From Hygrophila difformis (taxonomy: Eukaryota > Streptophyta > Magnoliopsida > Lamiales > Acanthaceae), in the NCBI GenBank assembly GCA_030278955.1, contig JAOANR010000001.1, positions 39,210,890-39,274,889 of the forward strand: 64,000 bases of DNA. The letters run 5' to 3'. Below the pieces are notes generated by a model. It ran no database searches. It was not told where the DNA came from and saw only the letters and a list, made by a program, of their open reading frames with translations. Below are positions 1-9,978 of this stretch, piece after piece; the stretch's first letter is position 1, and each line of letters starts with the position of its first letter. The translations under genes were made by a program, and so were the position numbers.

Positions 1-1211
1 CATTATGTGTGATCTCACCCATTTCAGATTCAAAAGCTAAACTAAGCTCAAAATAACAAAACAGAATTTGAATCTAGCTAGAACATGCTTGAACATAAAA
101 GAAACAAAACAAACTTTAAACTTAAAAAAAACCTAATCTGAGCTTGATCACCCATAAGCATGCAACATTATCCCAAGAAAAAGTCACCAAGCAGTGACAT
201 TAAAATGCAAAATGAGGGTCAAATGACCCAAGGAAAACGAAAACAGTAAGATCCATGGGGTGTGAGACCCACTTCATGATTTTGGGACACAAATGGAGAA
301 TGTTTTCCCATATTATTAAACGGTGTTGTTCATACCCATGGTTTGGGTACCACAAACCCTTAAACAAAAGTTTAGAACAAGAAACAAGGTGTAAAACTGG
401 CTATCTAACCCAAGTGCAGTAAACTACTTCTAACTAGTGCATAAATTAAATAATACAAAAAAAATCTAACTAAACTACCCTAAACTAAACTAACTACTGA
501 ACTTCCCACTTGTCTTCAAGAGTGAGTATTTTTCTCTAAAATTCTTCCAACTTGTAGCTCAAAGGAAACACCTCATATTTATAGAGGGGAAACCCTAAGC
601 TCATGGGCCTTGATTTGAGCCCATTGTGTCTCAAGACATCACACACATCACAGCTTTGTCTCGGAGCACCAAGTTTGGTCGCGGAACACACTGCATGTGG
701 CAAAGCTTCTCGACTGGGTCTTGTGTCTCTAAAAATGTATCTTATCTTTGTCGCGGAATGGACCTTTGTCGCGGAACAGGGCATCGCGACAAAGGTATCG
801 CGACAGATGACTCTGGCTGGTCTCCTCTTCATCTGGGCCACTTGGTCGCGGAACCCCTCCTTTGTCGCGGAATACTGCATCGTGCCAAGGGGCTTCCGCG
901 ACAAAGGTCTTCCTGGGCCTGCTGGATTGGGCCAGATGGGCCGAAAATATTCTTTTTGTGGGCTTTTCTCTCTTTTTCCCATCTTTTTGTTTCCTTTTCT
1001 TTTTTCTCATGTTTTTGGATTTTTCTAACATAAATATGTAGTAAAATTACATATTTATGCCTTTTTCACACCAGCTTATTATTTTTACAATTATGCATAA
1101 ATTAGTCCAATTCGACTACTTTCTTACTTAATGTAAGACCGGAATGCGATCAAATGCCCGTTTAAGACACGGAAATGGATTGAAAATAATGGTCATTTCT
1201 GGCCATTATCA
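1..1211 (-). mobile_element. Family-1 large repeat unit, partial copy cut by the window edge
   Basis: Reverse-complement partner of 1637-3000. Shared blocks include the start near GTGATCTCACCC, a GGGTCATTTGACCC block near 220, a TATA box in reverse (about 576-584) and a purine-rich tract, here read as pyrimidines near 950-1025. The unit ends at 1211 in GGCCATTATCA, the same terminus as the complete units at 37192-43217 and 43505-49021. It holds no credible protein. Orientation is given by the TATA box. The far end lies outside the window, so a target duplication cannot be tested. Confidence 0.75.
640..910. repeat. GTCGCGG hairpin array (array 1) of the left family-1 unit
   Basis: Repeated GTCGCGGAA and its complement TTCCGCGAC, or CGCGACAAAGG, occur in paired order. 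One pair is CCTTTGTCGCG with CGCGACAAAGG around a short loop (about 767-796). A longer outer stem, GTCGCGGAACCCC with GGGGCTTCCGCGAC, encloses another hairpin at about 845-903. In unit orientation the array lies just upstream of the TATA box. Reading frames here are by-products of the repeats. Confidence 0.8.
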
Positions 1212-1636
1212 GCGAGTTGGTCTAATTGCAAGCTTATGGGATAATTTAATTAAAGTTGATTTTGAGCGTTCAATGATTAAACCCCATTTGAGAGTGAGTG
1301 AATTTTCCGATTCGCTTATATGTGAGGCTCTGGTTTATTAAATATGTCATGTCATACCTTAATTCTCACTCTTAATCTTTGCATCTCTCAAACATGATAT
1401 TCATGAAGGATTGATGATAATGTTTGATTTGTAGGCCCGATGTAGTGAGCAAGTATCATTTTATTAAACACTGCAATTAAGGGAATTTAACACTTGTAGT
1501 TTTTGATTGTCTTATCCCAATCCAAAACGAATGTGATTTATGAAGCCACGAAAATGAATTGAATATGCAGAGTCCGTGTTCTCTAGAACATTGACTCTGA
1601 CTGCTCGGGGACAATCAGTATTAAATGTGAGGATGT
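1212..1636. other. Unclassified spacer between two inverted family-1 units
   Basis: About 425 bp of sequence with no similarity I recognise and no long frame. It separates the left unit (ending CCATTATCA at 1211) from the right unit (starting TGATAATGG at 1637). Unlike the 43218-43504 spacer it does not encode hAT transposase. It could be host sequence or a remnant of an older element. Confidence 0.5.
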
Positions 1637-1979
1637 TGATAATGGCCAGAAATGACCATTATTTTCAATCCATTTCCGTGTCTGAAACGGGCATTTGATC
1701 GCGTTCCGGTCTTATATTAAATAAGAAAGCAGTTGAATTCGACTGATTTATGCATAATTGTAAAAATATTGAGCTGGTATGAAAAATGCATAAATATGTA
1801 ATCTTATTACACATTTATGTTAGAAAAATCCGAAAACATGAGAAAAAGAAAAGAAAAGAAAAAGGAATGAAAAAGATGGGCAAAAGAATAAAACAAGCCC
1901 ACAAAATACAAAAAGATGGAAAAAGAAAGAAAAACCCACAAAAATACATGTTCCGGCCCATCAGGCCCAATAAGGCGAA

Positions 1980-2345
1980 CCAGTCGCGAGACTGGCATCC
2001 TGGCGCTAAGCATGGCCCCGCGACTAGGGGCAGGCTAGCGACACAACAACCCAACTGAAGAGAAGGCCAGTCCTGGAACATCCTGTCGCTAGCCCCGTGG
2101 CGCGAACCATGGTCTAGCGACACAGGAGGGTTCCGCGCCACACCGGCATGATGAAGAAGAAACTGTCCCTAGACTCCTGTCGCTAGCCCCGTGGCGCGAT
2201 CCATGGTCTCGTGACAGGAGTATGGCTAGCGACACAGAATCAAGACCTGGTCCAGAGAGCCTCAAGACAGGGCGTGAAGTCTTGCAACATGCAACCTAGT
2301 TCCGCGCCACACCGCGTAATGCCGCGACATGCTTGTGATGTGTGT
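1980..2345. repeat. Hairpin array 1 of unit A (CTGTCGCTAG / GTGGCGCGA type)
   Basis: Several copies of CTGTCGCTAGCC pair with GGCTAGCGACA further on and enclose a second inverted pair built on GTGGCGCGA, CCATGG and TCTCGTGACAG or TCTAGCGACA. Sequences differ between copies, but the order arm, inner hairpin, complementary arm recurs. The array ends about 60 bp before the TATA box. Confidence 0.75.
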
Positions 2346-2403
2346 GAGCCTTGCGACAGACTTGGGCCTCAGATCAAGGCCCATGGGCCTAGGGTTTCAC
2401 CTC

Positions 2404-2410
2404 TATAAAT
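2404..2410 (+). promoter_or_regulatory. TATA box of family-1 unit A
   Basis: TATAAAT after a GC-rich array, followed by a conserved leader with GACATTTTCC about 40 bp downstream. An equivalent TATA box occurs in all family-1 units (reverse at about 576 and 41320, forward at 44367), between the two hairpin arrays. This fixes the likely transcription direction. Confidence 0.6.
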
Positions 2411-3055
2411 ATGTGGCGATCCCTATGTGCTTAAGAGTTAGACATTTTCCATTCTTGAAGACAGAATCAAGAATCTCTCTAGGTAGTTCTTAGTTTAGTG
2501 TTAGTTTTCTTTTTTGTATTATTTAATTTTTGCACTAGCTTAGCTTAGATTAGTTCTACTTTAATATTGTTTTTCCTTTAAATAGCTTAAGTAGCCACTG
2601 TTTACATGCTTTATTTTTGGTTATGGATTTTTGATTTAGGGTTTGTGATGGCCAAGTTAATGGGGATTAACAAACCCACCTAATAAATGGGAAGTTAAGC
2701 TGAAAATGTGTCCCAAAAACATGAAATGGGTGTTATTAACTCATGGATTTACTGCTTTCCTTTTCTTTTGGGTCATTTGACCCTTAGTTCTTGTTTAGCG
2801 CTTACTGTGTTCTTAGTTTTGGTTAATGGTGCATGTTTGTTTGTGATCAAACCCTAGATTAGGATTTTGCTTTATTTTAAATACTGTTCCAGTAGTTTAT
2901 TTATGTTCAAGCATGTTCTTGTAGATTTTAAATTGTGTTTGGTTATTTTAGCTCAGAACAGCTTTTTAAATCTGAAATAGGGTGAGATCACGCTGTTTGC
3001 ATGCCACTGTTCATTTCTGCTTTTACTGACTTGTGTCCTGAACCATCCCTGTCGC

Positions 3056-3565
3056 CAACTGCCTCCTGTCGCGAAACCACGTCTAGCGACAGGAAGGTTG
3101 TTTCGTGACAAGGGTGTCTAGGGACACCTGTCTTGATATTTTGAAACACTCGGTCGCGAGGCACTCCTGTCGCGGACCCACAGTCCGCGACACGACACCT
3201 GCTAAGCGACTAAGGACCAAACTCTTGCAAAATTTTCTGCATGGCCTCTGTCGCGGAACACTCCTGTCGCGGACCCACGGTTCGCGACACACTTTTATTC
3301 CGAGACAGAAAATTATTGCCTTGTCAATATTTTGAAAACCCAGTCGCTAGACACCTTGTCGCGAGGCCACGCCTCGCGACACAATTTCCGAACTAGCGAC
3401 TGGGAGCCAAATACTTTGAAAATTCTCAGAAAACCCTGTGTCGCTAAACTCCTGTCGCGAGGCCACGCCTCGCGACACACTTTTGCTTAGCGACACAAGG
3501 TGAAACTCTGCCAAATTTCTGAAAATCTGTCGAGGTAACCATGTCGTGGGTCTAGGCTCATGACA
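3056..3565. repeat. Nested double-hairpin array 2 of unit A
   Basis: The clearest array in the window. At 3437-3497 an outer stem TGTGTCGCTAA / TTAGCGACACA encloses an inner perfect stem GTCGCGAGGC / GCCTCGCGAC with a CAC loop (3454-3476). At 3341-3402 an outer stem CAGTCGCTAG / CTAGCGACTG encloses the same inner hairpin (3358-3380). At about 3151-3212 the inner stem is instead GTCGCGGAC / GTCCGCGAC. Changes in one arm are matched in the other. Confidence 0.85.
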
Positions 3566-5077
3566 CAATTTATGGTTTCTCGACAGAATCCTCTCTTCTA
3601 TTTAATCCCAAAAATTCTGATTTCTTATCCTCTATTACATTGCAAACACTCACATCTTAATCCCACGGATTAAGATGTAATATCCCAGAATTGCAATATA
3701 AGGCGTTATGCTGCCAAAATTTTGATTCTCCATTTCCATCACTTAAATAATTGAACCCTCTAGTCATTAATAATTAATGATTGTAATTAGCAATGATTAA
3801 ATCACTAATTGTGATGATTAAAGGATCTTTGTTCAATCGTCATTAAAATATTTTTCTATAAATAAAACCATGATGCCTTAAACAGATAATCCGGACTGTA
3901 ATTTATTATGGTAGGAGGGATTATTTAGGTCATCAACTATGGATTAGATTCATAATCTTGCATGAGAAACCAATGTCTCTCATACAAGGCCTTGTTTTTA
4001 TTTTATTTCCATCTTGTCTTTCCTGTATTGTGTGTAACAATTAGTGAAGAATACATCAGACTAATGTTGGCGGGTATTCCCTCACGGATAAACTAGCTCG
4101 TATTCTTGGTATTAGTTACTAAGTGTTATTTTGCATGGTCTGGATAGCAGTCAGTGGAAGCCTTGGCGGTTCGTCCATCCGGGATTATAATAGTTGCTCA
4201 GCTGACTCCTATTTGGATGCAGTTTTCTTTTCTTTATCTTAATTTCCAAACCCAAATTCTAATCTGTAGTGTGAATCAGTCAACATCTGTCAATGCTGAC
4301 TAATGATCATTACATAAAAGAAGCATGTAGGTTTTTATCTGAATTCACATACAGTGGAGGCCCAACTGGCATTGACACTGCCATTATAGGGTTTAAACTA
4401 TCGAAATTCGCTCCATCCGAGTAATTGGGAAATTGGACAGTAGATGTTTGCAGTCCACCCGATTATTCTGCCATTACTTTCGTCCTCTGACCACTTCTTG
4501 TTTGTGTTTCATCTTCTGTCTAGACCCGCCAGTATATTTTGGGTCAATTCATTTTGCACTTCATTATATCCGTATGCATACTACTATTATGTAATTAATG
4601 TGGTCTATAATATTTAGGGATCCTTCCCTTGGACAATAGAAGTCTAGATTTAAACAGATATTGCATATTAAATTTCCAACAAAAACTCCTTTATAAAATC
4701 CGGATCTTAGTAAGGGATAAATTCCTCAGTTATGACTAGCTCATATTCTGTCAAGGGTTGATTTTGGGAAATTAGAAGCAGAGTCAGCAATTAGGTCTCA
4801 TCTAGACTAAAAGGATCTGTGTTTTAATTGAGAGTCTAGTACCTGTTTAGGGAATGGTTTTCAGATTCATTCTTCTCCAAAATTGCTGTTTGTTGGGAAT
4901 CTGAGATTAATTATTACACCGAGATGGGGTCCACTTGGATTCAAATACAGTGTAGTAGATAATCATAGAGGAACAACATCCAGGCCTTGGTTATTTTCTA
5001 AGATAGGGTTGAGTTCCTTTCAACCACTGTCCTCTTCTGCCAAAGCCTACCTTTGAGTCCTGAGTGAGTACATCCGG

Positions 5078-5101
5078 AACGAACTAATTTATTAGTTCGT
5101 T
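5078..5101. repeat. Perfect 11-bp inverted repeat conserved in family-1 units
   Basis: AACGAACTAAT and ATTAGTTCGTT are separated by TT. The same hairpin is at about 38558-38582 in unit B. At the same place in unit C (about 47092-47116) the sequence differs but still forms a stem, GGAATAGATC with GGTCTGTTCC. It lies in the conserved 3' half of the unit. Confidence 0.7.
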
Positions 5102-6415
5102 TCATTAGTTTGTATCTCATAACCACTCGGAAGGAGGTGAACACTGCAAGCGGTTCACTGAGAGCCGAGAATTCTTGACCCACACCCGGTCACCATGACT
5201 GGGGGCTGTCTTTTACTACCAGGGTCAGACCTTCAAAACCTCCGAGTGATAGGATTTTAATTGCTTTCTTTATCGCTTTCTTTTAAACGCTTTTATTAGA
5301 GGTCACTCGGTTGTATTGAGAGTTGTGTAACTGCTACTAGGATTGATAGTTAAGGGATAGTTCAGGCTTGATTAGAATCTTTGGGTGTGACATGGGAGAG
5401 TGATAGTAGTACTTGGCACTTCAATAAATGATTTGTCAGGTGTTGCTTTTCCACCACAGATGAAGTAACATACCCAGGCCAGGGCAGTTACAAATCTGTG
5501 GTATCTTAGAGTCTGTGGTCTTAAGAACATGTAAACTCATGTTGTAAGTACCTGTCTATCAAAGGGAACTCAACACTGAGAGCATGAGAATTAGCTGTCT
5601 GACAGGATTATCCCAACCAAAGATCTGTGTATTAAAATGGAAGTTTAATTATGCCTTATCCCAATCTTGTCCAATTTTTATTCTTTTCTTCCTGTTCCTT
5701 CTGTCCACACTGTAAATCAGTTTCATAGCTAGCATAGTGTAAATTTTCATTGCTTCTACAGATAGTATTTACTGCATTCTTAGAATAACTTTATTTGCTT
5801 TCTAGTATAAATTCACCCGCTTTCTAGAATAGAATTCATATGCTTTGTAGAATAGATTTAAGTGCTTTTGTAATTTAGTTTAAATTCAGTTAGTAGATGA
5901 TTAATCACTTTTCAAACTAATTGGAGCAATACGAGTGGAAAATCTAGTAAAACGACGTGCGCCCTGCTTCTATCGCACATCCTCCAATGAACGATCCGGT
6001 CTTACTATAAATTACTGCAATTTTTGACACCGTGCGCTTTCGGGGGCACAGTTTCTTAATACGAGTAATAAAAACGTGACAACCTATAAATATATTCCTA
6101 ATCCCAACTCCGCCATCATAAATTGGTTCCATTAAATAAAATTGAAAACCAGGACTATGATTTTTCAGAAAATACTCATGTAGTGGGAACTTGTCAAAAG
6201 TTTCATGGCAAGGATCTTCAAGGCAGGAAATTGTCAAAAGTTTCATGCCGGGGAGGTCCACAGTGCCGTTTGAAATCAAAGTTTCTCACATGAGTAATAA
6301 AAAGTGAAATATATCCTTAAACCTCTTTCCCACAAATCATAACTCTTTTCATTTAATAAATTCAACTTGAGAAATTTTAGAAAAATACTCGTGTAGGAAA
6401 TTGTCAAAAGTTTCA

Positions 6416-6790
6416 GCTGCCAGCATCACAACTCAATGGGTTAAGAGAGCTCACTATTTTGAATTGTAAAATGATAAAAGAAATACTGGAAGTGGCTGAA
6501 GATGACATTGGAGGGCCAACATCTATGGTAGTGATCCCATTGCCCAATTTGAAGAATCTCTGTCTGAAATGCCTGCCTAAATTAGAGACCATCTGTAATA
6601 CGACATTAGCATGTAGGTCCATCGAGGGTATTAGCTTAAAGGAATGTCGAGCATTGAAGAAGTTGCCTTTGGTTTATGGACAATTATCAAATTGTGATTT
6701 CCCTCCACTCAAGCATCTCTCTAATACCACCCACCACTCTCTCCTACAACCCTTCACTCGTTATGAAACATGGTGATAAAAGGCGAGCAT
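6416..6790 (+). pseudogene. CC-NB-LRR resistance gene fragment (C-terminal LRRs)
   Basis: The frame from 6459 reads leucine-rich repeats of the RPS2-like type: LPNLKNLCLKCLPKLETIC, followed by SIEGISLKECRALKKLP. Such LRRs form the recognition surface of intracellular plant immune receptors. Only the last few repeats remain. No NB-ARC motif (P-loop, GLPL, MHD) is present, and the 5' side is cut by unit A ending at 6415. The frame runs past 6700 into unrelated sequence and stops at 6776. Probably a dead remnant displaced by the insertion. Confidence 0.75.
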
Positions 6791-6824
6791 TATAGAGATG
6801 TGAAAGTGTAGTCAAATGGGGTCT

Positions 6825-6867
6825 CTTTTTTTTTTTTGGGGGGTTGGGGGGGGGGGGGGGGGGGGGG
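6825..6867. repeat. Homopolymer block: poly-T then poly-G
   Basis: About 13 T, 6 G, TT, then about 22 G. The run could form a G-quadruplex on the plus strand. Length is likely to vary between assemblies. Confidence 0.9.
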
Positions 6868-7237
6868 AATGAGGTGCGTGGCTTTGCATCTAACATTCGC
6901 TGGGCCTTTAACACATCCCAATATGTTGCGACCCAGCGTTATAGTATTGGTGGAGGTTATACTGGAATCATTCAGTATCAAACATGGTAATATGAGCAAG
7001 CAAACCGATATGAAAGTTGAGGGGAATATGTTACAGTATCATTCAGTATCACTCATCTAGTTTAATTTTTGGATGTTATAATTAGAATGCTCATATTTTT
7101 TTAAATTCAGTGATAGAACGTCCTTCCCCCGTACAATAGACTATTGGCCCTCAATCAGGCCTTCATTCAGCATCATTCAGTGCCTTTAGAGCTTTATTAA
7201 TAGATAAGCAGAAAAGAGTATGAATACCAGCTCTAGT
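6868..7237. other. Intergenic stretch before solo LTR
   Basis: AT-rich sequence with short repeats of CATTCAGTATCA near 6970 and 7030. No frame or RNA gene is recognisable. The last five bases (7233-7237, CTAGT) are the target duplication of the next element. Confidence 0.5.
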
Positions 7238-7797
7238 TGTAATACCCGGGAATTTTGCAACATAAAATAAATAAATAAATAAATAAACAAATAATAAATA
7301 AATATAATAAATAAATAAACATGATAAATAGATAAAGAATCATAAGAGATGAGAAATGGAATTTAAATTAAAAAGGAATTAAAATTCCGAGAACCCGGGA
7401 AGCCGAAGACAATTTAATCAAATAAATGGTTACACGGAAACCCAACACCGATGGACTCCATAACTCGAGTCCAAATGTAAATTTAGATCCGAATAAAATT
7501 AAGATATGAAATCGGAGCCCGGAAATATCCCGGAAATCCGAATCCGAGAACATAGAGGGATAGAAGTCCGGAAGAGAGGAGGAAATGCCTGACGAATCGC
7601 ACGACCCGCCCGGACCGAAGTCCAAGCGTGGGCCGCGCAGTGATTGGCTATTGGGCGCGCCGAGACCGCGCCACTCGCCAGATTCGCCGGTTGCGAGATT
7701 CACTTGCCCGAATCCGGATTTTTCGACTTCGGTTGCACACCATGCGACTCAAGACATCCTAGGGCTGCCTTTGGACGTCCTTTAGGTCCTTTACATC

Positions 7798-7805
7798 TAT
7801 AAATA
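7798..7805 (+). promoter_or_regulatory. LTR promoter TATA box
   Basis: TATAAATA about 560 bp into the LTR, preceded by GC-rich sequence. It fits the U3/R junction, so the hairpin array about 1.2 kb downstream would be transcribed. Confidence 0.55.
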
Positions 7806-8996
7806 ACCATCCTAATCAGCCCCAAAAACTTTTCAAAACCCTACGGAAATCTCTATACGTATCAAACCCTAATCCCGGAATCGTCGGAGGCACGAAGGCA
7901 AGAGAGGAGACTGAGTTGGACGAAAATCCAAGACTCCCATCGTCGTGGTAAGATCTTGTCCATTCTTTTCCATTCAAGATTCGAAAATGAATCCTAATTA
8001 AACCTCTTTTCGATTCTAAACCCCAATCCGGACGCGTTGAGGGAAAACGAAGGATCTCGGAGGGAGAACGAAGGACTGGAAGTCACGCCTCCGAATCGAC
8101 GAGCCGGAACGACCATAAATCTGTAAGTTAATGCTTACATGGTTTGGGAAAATTTCAAATACTTTCGATCTAAGGATTTAACTAAGGATTTAAAAATCTG
8201 TCAACATGAAATCTTTAACGGCGCAACGTTTTTGCACGAATTTTTAGAACCCTTAAAACTGATCAAATGGAAAACCTAAAACACGAAAAACGTTTCTAAG
8301 ACGTAGATCTAGCTACTGTAAAACTTTCATAATTTTTCATCGTGTTTTGTTATCCGAAAACGACCGCAAACAAACCTGCCTTCGATTTAGATCTTGAAAC
8401 GGTGATAGGTTCTTTATCTGAACTTGAGGTTGATTTTTACCTTAGATCTAGACCGATTTAGGATTGGTGCTAAACATAAGAGTTGTAGATCTATACGCTC
8501 CGTAAAGTTTTGGAATTTTTCGTTGAGGTTTGATATCAGAACTCGACTCCAAACCTAACTGTTCTAAATCTAGATCTTGAAATCTTGACAGATTCTTGGC
8601 CCGAACTTGTTGGCGTTTTTGACAATAGATATAGGGTTCTTTTGTTGAACATGAAACTTGTAGATATATGTCTTAAGAATTCCCCTGTAAAATTTCATCA
8701 ATTTTGGAATTGGTTTGCTATGGTAGATCTCGAAATTTAGGAACTGTTGTCGTAAAGATTCGGACAGATTTGTAACCTGTTAGAAATCGACGTTTTTGAC
8801 TAACTTCCGTACCTCGGATCGAAAAACTTAAAACATGAAACTTGTTCATCTCTGTGTTTTCGAGTCACCGGTATAATTTTAGAGTTTTTGAATTTAAACT
8901 CGATTTTTAATGAATTTTGAAGTAAACTGTGGTTTTGACCAAGTCAAATATTGAAATCTTGTTGAAACTTGTGAAATTGTGAAACTTGTTCTTACC

Positions 8997-9290
8997 TTGC
9001 GGGTTCGATTCCCCAAGGCGTCTGTGTCCCTGCTGGTTCTATTCCCCAGGATGTCTGTGTCAAACCTTGCGGGTTCGATTCCCCAGGGTGTGTTATCCTG
9101 CGGGTTCGATTCCCCAGGATATGTGTTGATTCCTATGGGTTCAATTCCCTAGGATGTACGGGTTCGATTCCCCAAGGGCGATTGTCTGTCTTCCTGCGGG
9201 TTCGATTCCCCAGGACGTTTGTTGATTCATACGGGTTCGATTCCCTATGATGCGTTTAAATTCTTGCGGGTTCGATTCCCCAAGAACAAA
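8997..9290 (+). repeat. Array of nine T-arm/B-box-like hairpins in the family-2 LTR
   Basis: Nine units share the core GGGTTCGATTCCC with minor variants. GGTTCGATTCC matches the Pol III B-box consensus (GGTTCGANTCC) exactly and folds like a tRNA T arm. The flanking bases extend the stem and covary between units: CCTTG/CAAGG, CCTG/CAGG, CCTA/TAGG, CATA/TATG and TTCTTG/CAAGAA. Spacing is irregular, 25-40 bp, with fillers such as GTCTGTGTC. There is no A box or acceptor stem, so these are not tRNA genes. Confidence 0.9.
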
Positions 9291-9978
9291 TTATACTAGA
9301 CCATATTGAACAAAAGTGGAAGAATGAAATCCCGAAATACTTGAATATTTTCCTTATTTAAATCATGCCTTTAAATTATGTCTTGCGATTATTTTACTAT
9401 GTGTGTTGAATTATGATCTTGTGGAAATCCTTGTCTTTTAAATTATGCAATTAAATTATTATTAGATGAATGAAATTAAATCATGTCTTATATGCACATG
9501 TTTTCCTTAAAATTAACTAAAGGCTTTGAAACCCCATAATCATGTATGTGTTAACTTACTCAGCAAGTTTTTGCTGACCAAACCATATTGTTTCCCTTTT
9601 TCTTTCAGAGCTGAAGAATATGCATCATCATATGCATTCATGGGAATTTTGGGAGAATACTTTATTTTTAAATGTTGCGTTAGACTAGAAATTGCATGAA
9701 CGGGCCTGTTTAACCCGTATTTTGGCCATGTTGGCCCTATATTTAAATTCCGCTGCATTATATATGTAAATATTATTTTCCGCTGCAACTGTAATGATAA
9801 TATTTTCGAGCTATATTACAATGGGCTGTTTGAATGTTTTAAATTCTGAAAAACCATAGCCTTGCATCTCTTTAGCAAGCTCGGAGAAACCGTGTCTTGC
9901 TAGGGAGGTGTGGCGGTGACATCCCGACCTGGGTTACCAAAAACCGGGGTGTTACACTAGTACTAATACCAATACCAG

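Larger units (their letters stand above)
1637..6415 (+). mobile_element. Family-1 large repeat unit A (LTR-type, TG...CA), 4.8 kb
   Basis: Starts TGATAATGGCC and ends AAAAGTTTCA, the same termini (reversed) as units B and C, which have 5-bp duplications. TG...CA ends plus 5-bp duplications are the hallmark of LTR retrotransposon integration, so the unit is read as a very large solo LTR or a non-coding derivative (LARD-like). Parts in order: a terminal hairpin (ATAATGGCC with GACCATTAT), a purine-rich block near 1830-1940, hairpin array 1, a TATA box, array 2, and a conserved 3' half. A reverse-strand frame at 5944-6279 is shared with the other units. Flanks are GATGT on the left and GCTGC on the right, so no duplication is visible. 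Confidence 0.7.
7238..9956 (+). mobile_element. Solo LTR, family 2 (chromovirus-type), 2.7 kb
   Basis: Starts TGTAATACCCGGG and ends CCGGGGTGTTACA, bounded by a perfect 5-bp duplication CTAGT (7233-7237 and 9957-9961). This is a clean solo LTR left by recombination between two LTRs. The related copy at 59003-62328 is joined to a gypsy polypurine tract and end, which assigns the family to Ty3/gypsy. A TATA box is at 7798. The downstream half carries the B-box hairpin array. No coding capacity is seen. Confidence 0.92.

Noticed and set aside
603..1028. Overlapping forward and reverse frames of 100-148 residues
   Set aside because: They run through the GTCGCGG hairpin array and the pyrimidine tract of a non-coding repeat unit.
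8997..9290. CRISPR-like regular repeats with spacers
   Set aside because: Repeats are variable hairpins with irregular short spacers inside an LTR of a plant genome, with no cas genes.
8997..9290. tRNA genes, because of the T-arm and B-box match
   Set aside because: No A box, anticodon arm or acceptor stem around any unit.
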